Shown here: positions 38,501 through 49,388 of the stretch, in pieces
How positions within the stretch are numbered: the first letter of the stretch is position 1
Layout of the letters: the number at the start of each line of letters is the position of its first letter
Origin: Rosellinia necatrix
Lineage: Eukaryota > Ascomycota > Sordariomycetes > Xylariales > Xylariaceae
Length of the DNA: 64,000 nt
Assembly: GCA_021209875.1 (NCBI GenBank)
Contig: JAGYVD010000009.1
Location: forward strand, 124,001 to 188,000
Direction: 5' to 3'
The notes under the pieces: generated by a model
What the model was told of the DNA's origin: nothing
The model's input: only the letters and a program-made list of their open reading frames with translations
The model's database searches: none
Made by a program: the position numbers and the translations under genes

Positions 38501-40232
38501 TGAGGAGAGGGGTATTTGTTGATATCTCTTTGCTGGTTTAGGGCTATTCTTTCGAATAGCTGACGTGCGTTGGCCTATCCTTTGGATGGGTTTCTATCTA
38601 AGTGACTCCCTCATCGTAGCCTTGTACAAGAGGAAGAGCCCTATATTAAAGTTAAATTCCACGGGTAGTTTGGACGATGCTTGTGTGAGGATGATGATAG
38701 CCCGACTATAATATGTGTTTGTACCACGTAGCCCAAGTGCCTACTTCCGCGTGATGCTGCTCGTAACCTCGAACCCAAGTGCGTATAAGAAGAGGGAGGG
38801 GGGTTAGCGCCTTATCGTAATGATAGCTTTGTACAATAGGAAGCGGAGTATTATGCCAACTTACAAGTAGACTTGGAGAGTCATTCTTTGTCTGCTCTAT
38901 TTGAGGCTTCTTGGACACCACGTACCCCGAGAAAAGACACCTGTTGAGTTAACGTGATACTATGGAGAAGTTAGTAGGAATATTTGAGCTGACGTTCACG
39001 ATCCTGTCTCAGTCTACCAATTGCAGGCAGTGAGAAATAGAGTCATGCTACCAGCACCTGGTCTATCGATTTAGTATTCGTGGGACATACTCCATCAAAG
39101 CCATCGATCGACACCACCAGTTTTGCCCTGCCCACAGTATTCAGATGCCGCGCATAAATCCATCAATGTTTGGAAGGGGTGTCCTGCAGCATTTCACGAT
39201 AGGTTGCCGAATCCGTGGAGTGACGTTTCGCCGTCAAGCGTGTATATACTAGATAGCAGAGCCCAGGTCCAACTTGGGCAGATAACGCATAGACAGCTAT
39301 TTGGCTTTGAGCCGTGACCGGATTGACATCGAAACAGACTTTAAGGCTCCTGGTTGGGCACGTCCACGGAGAAAATACTTATCCGCGTCCCTCCATCGAT
39401 CGCGGGTCGCGGGTGTCGGATACCAGCGTGATCGTCTCTGTAATTAATCGAATAGAAAACCCCAGGATATCAATGTCCAATGTGTGGGCTATAGGCTCAT
39501 CGAACATCTAAATAAAGAGGAATTAGTGCCTTAGCGATTAGATATGAAGCCTAAAGAGTACAATCGGTTCCAAGACGGGGCGTTTCAAAGCCAGTTTTTC
39601 ATTGGGCAATTGGGAATGGGACGGCAGCTTGACAATAGGAACAAGAGGGCTAAGGATAGGAGAGATAGCCAACTGCCGCTGATCTTTCTTTTGCTACCAG
39701 TTACAGCCCCCATTATGCAATGCCGGTCACTCCGTCTTGACCCTAGGCAGAACTCTGCATGCGGGGTGATAAGATGCCGAATCCAAGGGGCGTGTGACAG
39801 GCAAAGTCCTGATGTGTAGTTATTGTAACTACATGAAGGCTGGCGTCTCCTACTGTAGCTGCTATCGTATAGAATGCTACCTCTATAAGTGCTGTGCCAC
39901 ATGTCAGTAGTATAGGGTCGCTATGACGGCAATGTCTAAAAATCAGTTACAAGGCTCTGAGGCAGAGAGCATAGAACTAGAGATATTCGCAGGATGTACA
40001 AGCCATAAGAGGTCTACTTCTACTTCTACCAAGTTAGGGACCAACCCCCGAATCCCGAATAACACTGTTCAACACCATACACACGATAAACCCAATCCGG
40101 GACGGTGATCAGATCCATAAAGCACAACCCAAGTAACTATCCTCATAACGGCATAACGACACATATAACATCAGCACCCGAAGGCCATCTCTTCTACCAC
40201 GATCAAGATTTGTACGCATCACTCGCGTCTGA
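38501..40232. other. TA-rich spacer, no gene seen
   Basis: Degenerate A+T-richer DNA. Short related segments recur near 38615 and 38830 (TTGTACAAGAGGAAG and TTGTACAATAGGAAG), which suggests decayed repeats. No motif-bearing frame is present. Confidence 0.5.
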
Positions 40233-41844
40233 TCAGGCCAGAGCGCCCATGGGATCCCACAGCGGCAGAACGATGGGCTCCTTCCCCATGACGTCCCTGA
40301 CCTCTCTGCTCAAGAAGCGGGGGTCGACGACAGCCTGGTAGACGAACTCGTCCATCCAGGCGTCGCTCATGACGAACCAGCCCTTGTCGCCGGAGCCCTC
40401 GCCCCAGGAGTTCTGGACGCGCCAGCGGAGGGTGGTGCCTGTCTTCTCGTCGATGTGGACGGCGGTGAGGACCATGGCGTGGGTCATAGCAGACTCGGCG
40501 GCGCGGAGGCGACCGGCCTTGTCCATAGCGGCGGCAGCGTACATGTCGACGCCGAAGCCGAGCCGGTAGTCGATGAGGTCGAGGTCCATGATGCCAGCCA
40601 CGCGATCGCTGAACTTGCCGACATCCGACCCGAAGAACACGGGCAAGCCGGCCTTCAGCATGCGGAAGCACGCCTGCTTGAGCACCGGCATCTCGACGTT
40701 GATGTACGTGATGCCACGCCCACCAACGATGTTGCCGAGCCGGTCGACCGTCATCAACGACAACGGCGCGTGGCGCGGGTCGTGCACGAGAGACACCATG
40801 GACCGGATCGCGTCGTTGGAGATGCGGTAGCCGCTGCTGGGCATGGTGGTCGCAATGTCGAGGGCGAACTCGAGCGGCGTCTTGCGCACCGTCTGCGCGG
40901 CGCCGTTCTTGTCCAGGAATTCCCAGTCGAAGGGCACGTTGTTGGCGGGGGGCGGGCCGAGCGTGACCGTGAGGATGCCGTGGATCTCGCGCATCATGCG
41001 CTCCTTCGTGGCCTGAAGCAGCGCCGCGGTCCGCGCGGATGCGGGCCTGTCCAGCACGATGTTCCGCAGCACGAGCGCGAACTCACGCAGCTTGCCGACG
41101 ACGATGTAGTTGATGGTGCTGCTGGCCATGGCGTTCCACGAGTCCGGGTACAGCGCCTGCGGCACGAGCCCGTACTTCTCCACCAAGTTGTACACCATGT
41201 CCCATTGGCCGCCGTCGCTGACGGGGTCGGCGAGCAGGCGCTGGACGAGCCGGCCGTCCAGGTCTTCGCCGGCGGTGTCGATGGCGTTCTCGAGGAAGTA
41301 GTTCGCCTTCTCCAGCTTGTCCCAGAAGAACAGGTACGCCTGCGACAGCTCGAACGAGTCGAGGTTGTACTTGCGCATCAGCGCCACCCGGAACACGTTG
41401 GTGCTCGCGAACAGCCAGCACCGCCCCGACGACCTCTGGTTCGTGATGGGCGCGCCCTCGAAGGGTATGCGCACGTTGAAGACCTGCTGGTCGGTGATCT
41501 TGACCGATCGCTGCATCAGCACTTCCTTGGGGTTCGCAGCGCTCAGGGCCGCCAGAGCCAGTCTACAGACCCATACGGGATTAATTAACGAGGCGACATC
41601 CCAAACGCCCGGAGCATACACACCTATTCTTCGGGTTCTCGAGCAGCTTTGACTGCCACTCGCATGTCAACTCTATGCCCAGCCCCTCGGGACTTCGCCT
41701 GAGCTTGCCATCCGGGGCAGCCTTCTCGTCGCCGACATAGACGAAGTCATCACTGGTATCACGGTGTTCCAATCGCTGGGAGTATGGGCGGAGGGGCATG
41801 GCCTTTTCACCCTCGGGCGAGCTCTTGGATTGCTCTGCTCCCAT
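40233..41844 (-). CDS. Bleomycin hydrolase (C1B cysteine aminopeptidase)
   Basis: Two exons, complement(40233..41562, 41624..41844), give 516 residues. The 61-nt intron (41563-41623) has GTGTGT and TAG ends and joins NPKN to RLALAALS in phase. The protein is the peptidase C1B family member known as Blh1/Lap3/Gal6 in yeast: a cytosolic homohexameric barrel that trims peptides and inactivates bleomycin and homocysteine thiolactone. Visible catalytic residues are Gln116 and Cys122 (NQRSSGRCWLFAS), His435 (MTHAMVLT) and Asn458 (RVQNSWG). The C-terminal arm, which enters the active site in the family, ends WDPMGALA. The start at 41844 gives MGAEQSKSS, a good N-myristoylation signal, whereas the frame extends further upstream without a better start. 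Length is typical for filamentous fungi. Its 5' end is about 1.06 kb from the HEX1 stop; both genes lie on the minus strand. Confidence 0.97.
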
Positions 41845-42905
41845 GATGAAGATGCGGGATCGTATGCGGGATCGTTTGCGGGATCCAACGATCAAACTAT
41901 CTAACGACCCGACGATCTGACTACACAAAGCTCGGATGGGGTGGAGAGAAGATGTTGTTGGTACGGTTGAGATGGGAGGGGCTGTGACAAGCGCTACACG
42001 CTTCTACAGGATACCTATACTCTACGTTTGCCGATACCGAAGAAGGTTGGACCAGAAGGTTGGATCAGGTGAGACGCAATGGGATGTCCGTGTTAAGAAG
42101 GTGCTGCTGTACAGCTCGATGTTGGTTGATAAGAGTCGTGGAGGGGGGTTGTACGAGTAATGATTGGTGCAAGCATCTAGAGTTCGCAAGACCGTGCGTT
42201 AGTGATTACTTACTTGGGGCCTGGGGCCCTTTGGGGGGCGACTCGCCGTTGGGGACACCGGAAGAGCATAAGGAGAGTACCTTGATGGACGGCCGGCGAC
42301 CCGACAAAGAGGGGGTTGGATCAACATGAGGTGGTACAAACTTAACAATGCCCACTAGATAACAATATGTGGGCACCTAACCTACCTAAGCATGTACCTC
42401 TAATAGACTAATGCTCTTATAATGTGTGTTTGCACGTATTCTTCTCCAGGGACATTGTGCAGAAAGATATGGCCTGCCAGAGGCACACAAGAGCTGCCAA
42501 TTAACGTGGATACGGTGTTACAACATGCATACGTACAATTTGGACATGGTTACTAGAATCATATGGTCGGATTACCACAGGCAAGATAATGGAAGGGGGC
42601 AGGCAGATAGACCAGATGGACCACCTGATCATAAACAACACAATTAAGTTGTCACATCACAAGAAACAATGAAATGCAGCGGAGACGCGATAAAATATCC
42701 GTGACACCAACAATGTATTACCAACGATATACAGAGCTATCTACTTGATATGCAATCATGAGATCATCCTCTTTTACACTTCATCAACAACTGAGAATTG
42801 CTGGCGTCCATACCTATCGCACAACCTCGCCGTCCACTGTCCCCAAAACGCCTTTGGAATCGGTCTCGAGTACATACATCATTAAAAATGGCAGAGAACA
42901 GACGT
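41845..42905. other. Spacer between bleomycin hydrolase and HEX1 genes
   Basis: It holds the bleomycin hydrolase promoter side and the HEX1 3' flank. No frame here carries a motif. Confidence 0.6.
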
Positions 42906-43585
42906 TTACAGGCGAGAGCCGTGGACAACCTTGACATCGACGACGAGCTCGCTGCCGTGGTCATTGAGGACAAGGACACGGACGCTGCCGTGACCCTGCT
43001 GGAAGGCAGTCGTCAGGCGGGAGTAGAGGCCGGACTGGTCAATGACGGGCAGACCGGTCTTGACGTCGCCCGACTCAGTCATGGCGGTGACGGAGCCGTT
43101 CTGGATGTCCAGAACACGGTACTGCTTGAAGACAGGGCCGAGCATGGTCTGGACAACGACGCTGGGGGCGGGGTTGGAGACGAAGGAAGACTCCTCGTGG
43201 AGTTGCTTGCTGAACAGGTCGACACCGAGGTAACGGTGCTGGCCGGTGGCAGAGGAGGTGGAGATGCGGATGACCTGGCAGGGGCGGCCCTGGAGCATCA
43301 GGATATCACCCATGCGGATGTGGTGGCAGGGGATGGTGACAGTGTTGGGGATGGAACCACTGCCGCCGCTGCTGCTGGGACGGGGAGCGGGAGAGTGAGA
43401 GACATGGGTCTCGCGAATCACCTCGGTGCGCTCACCCTCGGGATGGAAGATACGGTCGGCCATTTTGTGAAGACCGTGACGGAAAGAATGATAGTGTCCT
43501 AGAGTGGCAATGTCGGTCAGTATATATCATCCCGTCTCCCTATCAATTAGGGCGTCGACTAACCTTCTTCGTCGTAATATCCCAT
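42906..43585 (-). CDS. hex1: HEX1, Woronin body major protein (core form)
   Basis: Core exons complement(42906..43498, 43564..43585) give 204 residues. The 65-nt intron (43499-43563) has a GTTAGT donor, a CTGAC branch site and a TAG acceptor, joining MGYYDEEG to HYHSFRHG. HEX1 self-assembles into the crystalline core of Woronin bodies, the peroxisome-derived organelles that plug septal pores after hyphal damage. The family body is plain: TVTIPCHHIRMGDILMLQG, CQVIRISTSSATGQHRYLG, LHEESSFVSNPAPSVVVQT, MLGPVFKQYRVLDIQNG and HGSVRVLVLNDHG, related in fold to eIF5A. The last three residues, SRL, are a PTS1 peroxisomal signal. Length is close to the Neurospora protein as I recall it (about 176 residues). 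The frame is open upstream of this ATG, so a longer isoform is likely. Confidence 0.97.
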
Positions 43586-44827
43586 TCTAGACTTTTGGTA
43601 AGCCGAGCTGTGTCGAGGATACTCTACAGTTTCCTCGGTGGTCTTTACGTCCTTGTGATAGGACGCGGCAGCGGGCTTGGAGACGTCGACTGTTTCCTCT
43701 GTGAAGGAGACCTTGTCGGCGTAGTGAGGGATGTGGCTGGGGGTATCAACAGTCGCACCAGTTACGGGAACGTTGCTGTCGAACTGGGGTCGAGGAGCAG
43801 GGGTGTCAACGGTAGCACCGGTGACGCGGACCTCTTCTCGGTAGACGGAGGGCTGAACACGAGCGCGGTATTCGCGTTCGATGCGGTCAAGGGCGGAGTA
43901 GTGAGGCTTGTGCTTCTTGTCAACCTCGACGGATGACTCTGTGTAAGAAGAGACGGCGTAGCCGGAGGCGGGACGAGGGACCTGTTGATAGCTGTTGCGG
44001 GTCTCGTGAAAGACGTTTACGTTGGCAGGTTTGTAGCTGAGTCGCGATGGTTAGACAGGATGCTTTTCAATGGACCAATGGTCTCCACGAGTAAACATGG
44101 ACAACGCGAGATTATGGGTCGCAATAAAAGGAAATTTGCTTGCAAGGGGGGAGAAAACCGGGTCTGGCCAGGAGGGTTCGCGTATGCTCGAGTCAACAGT
44201 GCGAGCCCATCCCCCGGACCACCACACCACTCGTTCTTGGCTGCTCAGCCCGCGTCTCCCCGTCCCTTCTTCGCCTTCTCCGGCTGGTCCCCGCCCGTCC
44301 CCAATTATTCTGGCGCTACCGCCATAACCCGACTAATAGGGGAGAATCTCGGGGGAGGTTTGCGCAATAGCGCTCCCTATTCCCCCCCTCCCCTTTTCCG
44401 CGTCCCCCATCTCCCCCCGGATCCAATTCGATTCATGAAGCGGAAATAGCGATGATAAACAGCAAGAAATTGACTCGACTAACCTGTGTTCCTCGTAGTG
44501 CTCGCGGTGGACACCGGGACGGCGGTAACGTTCTTCTTCACGCGTGATGCGGACCTCTTCTTCGGTATAGCGCTCCTCTCGTCGTGGAGGTAGCTGGGCG
44601 GAGGCGGAGACAGAAGAGTATTGACCTTCCCGTCCGGCTTTCTCAGGTTTGGCGGGAAGTTTGATCTCAAGCTCTTCGTGGGTCTTGGTGACCTTGGTTT
44701 CAGCCTCGGCGGCTTCCTTGTAGGTACGAGGGAAGATGCTGAAGGGCACGGGAACGCGGGCTTCAAAGTCCAGGTTGACGACCTTAACGGCGCAAGGATC
44801 CTCTTCCCGACAACCTTTCGAACTCAA
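43586..44827 (-). CDS. hex1: In-frame upstream coding extension of HEX1 (longer isoform)
   Basis: Upstream of the canonical HEX1 ATG the same frame stays open without a stop to an acceptor at 44036/44037. A 447-nt intron (44037-44483; GTTAGT donor, CTAAC branch site, CAG acceptor) connects it in phase to a further open frame at 44484 to about 44800 (VKVVNLDFEARVPVPFSIF ... REHYEEHR/SYKPANVNVF). The 43590-43860 part encodes about four 21-residue repeats with core V-x-x-T-(G/E)-(A/E)-T-V-(D/E). The distal part is Glu/Arg-rich. No ATG occurs on the coding strand across the distal exon, and an in-frame stop lies just upstream, so a further 5' exon would be needed and was not located. The reading quality supports translated sequence; the true N-terminus is unknown. 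Confidence 0.6.
44037..44483 (-). promoter_or_regulatory. 447-nt HEX1 intron, possible internal promoter
   Basis: This intron is three to eight times longer than the other introns in the window. It separates the distal extension from the repeat-bearing exon that contains the canonical HEX1 ATG. Transcripts starting inside it would give the short protein. The promoter role is inference. Confidence 0.35.
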
Positions 44828-47800
44828 CGCACGAAAGGAAGATCAAGAAGATTCCTCTTGCTCTTCTTTCTGAAATATCTGAAAGAAAAGAAGGGAGGGG
44901 AAGAAGCAGCGGTAAAGATCGCTCACTTCTCGACTCGATTCTTTCTGGCAGATGGGACTGAAATAGAAGAGCGGATACAGTGTTGGGTACAGAGGCTGGT
45001 TGGGCTGGTTGAAGAGATCAATTGGGAGAAAAGGAGGTGAACTGGCAAAGCGGCTATTGGCGAGCAAGAAATAGGAACGGTGCAGCTGGACCAGATTGCA
45101 GCCGTGCTGGGCCGGACTAGGATAGCCGGGGGGATTGTTATGAGCGAGATGGCGTGGCAGGCCGATTGCAGGGGCTGTATGGGCCAGTCTTGTTTACATG
45201 GGTGGGTCGGCACTGGCGGTCTATTTATTTCACTGCCAAAGCGGCTAGGCTATCTGACAATCACGGCGGGTCCCTGACCAGTAGCCCCCGATGGAGGCTG
45301 GGTCCTGCTCCACCCTAGCGCAGCACCCAACCACCGCTAAATCACACAGTTCCAGCAGCCCCCCCGAGTTCTCGCGGGCCCACAGCGCACGCAACAGGTC
45401 TCGCCCGCAAGCCAGCCAGCCCGCCGGCTCGCTCGCTCACTCTTCCCCATCCCAGCCCTCTTCTTCCCGCCCACGCCTCTCCAGCCCTCCTGTTTTCCAA
45501 GGCCCTACCTGCACTGCACGACTAACGACTAACTCCTAATTACGCTACACTACGCTGCACTATGCTCGACACTAGGTAATTTCCAGCTTTTGTCTAGGCC
45601 CGTTTCTACGTTACCAAGGCACCGTCCCGAGCACTGTCGGGGGGAATCGCCCAACTTGGGTTTGCCGCTCTCCCTGCAAGTGACTCCCTCGGCCGGTAGC
45701 AAAAGGCCCCTTGCTCCTTGCTGTTTGAATACGATCGAGAGAGGTAGGATACCTACGACATACCTACAGCCTGCCATGCGATTGGCGCTTTTCGTCACAT
45801 TTCCCTATCTGCTCCCAGGCCCACAATCGCATCCTTCTCCGAGGCACCTTAGTCGTGTCCATCCGCTACACGACTATGTATCTCCTTGGTAGCGCTTGTG
45901 GTGTCGATCAAGTACGATATAATTATACTAAAGTCTCATTCGCAAGCAAATAGCGCCAGCATAACGCCTCTGATTTGTCACTTGGTCCGTACAGCTGCCA
46001 TCGTTCCCTCTGGTGTCTTAACAGAGTATAGACACAGACTCTTCCCTTCCCAATGGCGGCCAAGCGTCGTTTCATGCCGTGAACATCGGTAAGTCGAGTG
46101 GTTGGAGCCTGTCAGCATCAGTGGCACTCACCATTGCTCAGTAACTGCTCAGTACTGTGCACCGCAGTGCTACTGTCCGAAGTAGTAGGCATTCAATTTC
46201 GATCGCGTGGCTGGGACCCCTATCACCCTCACCCATCCCACATCCCCCTCGTCTCCACGCAATTGCATTAACGTGGCTGGGGAAGATGCAGAATCAACGC
46301 AGAACATCAGGATTCTCGCAGTCTGACATACTACTACACCGACGCCCTGCAGCCTGTCACGAAGCATCTTTCGGACAAGGGCCACATCGTGGTTTGCTAT
46401 CATTGGGGAGACCATCGTCATGCTGCGTACCACAACTTATGCAAACCTATAGTGCATACTACATAACTATGTGCGTCCTGTACACACCACGTACATGATG
46501 TGCGGCATGTCTGAGTCGTAGGTTCAGCTCCCCATCGGCACTGTGTCTGCGTGGCATTTTGTACCCTGTTTTTGGCTCCTGGTATGGCCGCTTCGCACGG
46601 TTTAAAGAGCGTCTGTGCCACCTCGATCTAGGAGTGGGCAGATCTGTAGTGTAGTGTATATCAGCAGCTATCTATAAAACTGCACTACCCGCTCCCGAAC
46701 CACCGGAGTTGAGAGGACGATGGCCGTCAATTCAATTCGAGATGACCTCGGTTGTTCGTTCGCCTTCAGCTGTTGTTTGGCCAACCTCGATCGCCTCGGC
46801 CCCTACTAGCCGCTCCCAAGAAAATTAATCCCTGCACTTGGAGCTTCTAGCTCCCCCCTGACTGCCATTTCTGACACGTTGCTATGACAACCCCCATCCG
46901 CATCGCGCTACTATTCGGACCCATTGCGGAGAAAACGCGTTTCGCAATTTGATAGACCAAGCACCGCAACGAATTGGGCGCATCACATGTCGAAGAAGGA
47001 TGGACATCCGTAGGGCGACGACATCGTGTTGCAGAGATCTGACTTGCAATACCCAACCCAATTGGCCTATATTCGCGACTCTCGGGTGCAGAAGGGTGTT
47101 TTTTGCTTCGTTAGCGTTTCCCAGAAAAGAGGGCACCGGCATTCCGCCGTTACCTCAGCGCGCGGTAATCGCCACGCTTACCCCAAGGCCCAGAAGCACC
47201 TCGTACAAATTAGGTTTGAGCTACAAAGTGGAGCGAGTATCACATTACAAGTAACTACATATCATAAACCTTGAAGTTATGACACTCGGGCACCAGCACA
47301 TTATAAGTCATCCAATTTTTAAATCTCATTGATTTTTCTTGCGACTATTGAGCTTCACCTAGTGATATAAGATAGCGTTGTCTCGGACGATGCGTCTGGG
47401 CGGGATTTGACCCCAGCCACTGGTGTTTTTGGGCAATGAAGCGTCAATGAAACATGGTTATATGATATAGCCACCTCATTCAAACTAACGTGCTGATCAG
47501 CAATTCCCATCTTACACCACTCCTCCTGCATGCGTTCACTAATCGCCGCCCGCCTGCTGCCCATCATCAAATGTAAACTACCTAGTTTTTAAGAACTAGG
47601 GCGGCCATAAGTACGCGTAGCATACCAGATAGAAATCATGGTAGAGAATACTAAGACTATGAGCCAGCATTGATATATGTATGTGATCAAGCTTCCGCAG
47701 CGGGGAAGAATGAACTCAGGTTATACTAGTATCTGTCACAAAATCAGGTTTTGATTTTCACCGTTTTCTAGGTAACCGTGCGAGGTTGTACACGGACAGT

Positions 47801-49388
47801 AGATGTGATATGTCCGAGATACCGTCCCGAATAGCGTCCTGCATGGGGTCCCGATAGTCTATATTGCTATATACATATGTTGACGAGTCGCATCGACGCT
47901 AATCATCACGAGATATTGTAGGCTGTTGATGTTTGTCTACCCAGTGAGTGTAGCGGACTGCGGAAACGCCAATTCTGCCCCGGCCAGTGAAGTTAAAGGA
48001 GATACGTCGGTAGTCTCTTTACATCATATATAAGAGTACCGTAAGAGGGCTTATACTTGTAGTTTATGGCCCACCTTTCGTTCTCCTCAGGTTAAAAACC
48101 CAAGCTCACAGCGGGCAATACTGTCCAAGGACAGCCTGTCTCACCCGGTTGCTAATCTCTCTAAACCGCCTCGGCTGTTATCGCCGTCCTTGTTGTCATT
48201 GACGGCGCGCAGCGGTACTAGGACATCGATCAAGCCGAGTTTCTCCTTGCCTGGAACATATGAGATAAGTTAGTGTATGAACACGACCGAGTTAGGTTTG
48301 CTATACGCCGTGGCAGTAACTATTGGATAATGTTTTGTAGCATGGCTAATGCGCTTGAGGCAATGTGTTGAATTTGAAAGCCTAATTAATCTCGCTTCCC
48401 GCCAGTGATTATACTTGTCCTCGTCGCAATCCAATTCGGTTTGATACCGATAGCATGGGTTCCATTCCAGAAAGTGTGTCTACTCAAGTTGAGTATGTAT
48501 GTTAAGCAGGGGTCTTTAGAATAACTTGCGAGGGCTGGGACTATCCGGGCAAAAACATGCCGTCATATACGAACGTGCCTTCAAAGAACAAAGAATAACT
48601 AGTTGTCGGCCTTGTTTTCCTTCCTCGTTCATGATAGTAATATGTCATTGTTTACGGTAAGGTAACCCCGCGTGACTATGAACCAGAGCCTATACCTACA
48701 CTTAGACTTCGTATAACACAAGATGTAGGCATAGCTTAGAATATGGAATAAGGGGATTCGATAGTTACCGACCTAATCACAATGTTAGAATATAGGTCGT
48801 AATTATACCCAATACCTTATCCACCTAGGTAGTGATAACCTAGGTAGTGATATGGACGGTGCATATAGCCCCAGTTACAGACCCCCGGAGAGATCAAGCT
48901 AGCCATTGCTTGATACCAACATTCATACGGCCAGGCCGGTATAATTCTACAACCCATACGACTAACAAGTCCACACAATTATCCCTGAGAACAAAGCAGC
49001 GTTGGGTCGGCCATAATATGAAGAGAAAGTTGATTAATCGGTAGCGAAGTGCAGCTACCTTACCCTGGAGAAGTTTGCGCAGCGTGAATCATTCAGCAAG
49101 AGGAGTTTTTGATGACATCAGCTGAGTACCTATGAGTAACCCCGCTATCTGCCTAGGTACCTGGGTACCTCTGCCCCCCAAACATCCCACTTACACAGCT
49201 CACGCAGTCGGTCTTGGCATACAGAAACCCCACGTTCATTCGTTTGTTCGTTCGTTTGTTCTCGTCGCCGGCAAGTTTGGGATAGATAATTTTACCACCG
49301 GCAGCCACGAAAGACACGCCACGGAGAACACGCCACGGAGGACACGCCACGGACACAGTAAAGCAGTATCGCTGACGGAGGCAACAAT
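44828..49388. other. Spacer between HEX1 and Rqc2 genes
   Basis: 44.8-46.9 kb is GC-rich and low complexity and should hold the HEX1 promoter and any missing 5' exon. 47.2-49.1 kb is TA-rich and stop-dense, with no readable gene or transposon motif. The last few hundred bases precede the Rqc2 start. Confidence 0.5.

Noticed and set aside
40455..41588. 377-codon plus-strand frame opposite bleomycin hydrolase
   Set aside because: It is the mirror of a GC-rich, codon-biased gene with clear catalytic motifs on the minus strand. Its translation is compositionally odd (Val/Asp/His/Arg-rich) with no domain.
44621..45040. 139-codon plus-strand frame opposite the HEX1 extension
   Set aside because: The minus strand has splice sites in phase and continuity with HEX1; the plus-strand frame has neither.
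47385..47445. tRNA-like segment on the minus strand
   Set aside because: It has a T-arm resemblance only; the loop is one base short and no cloverleaf could be drawn.
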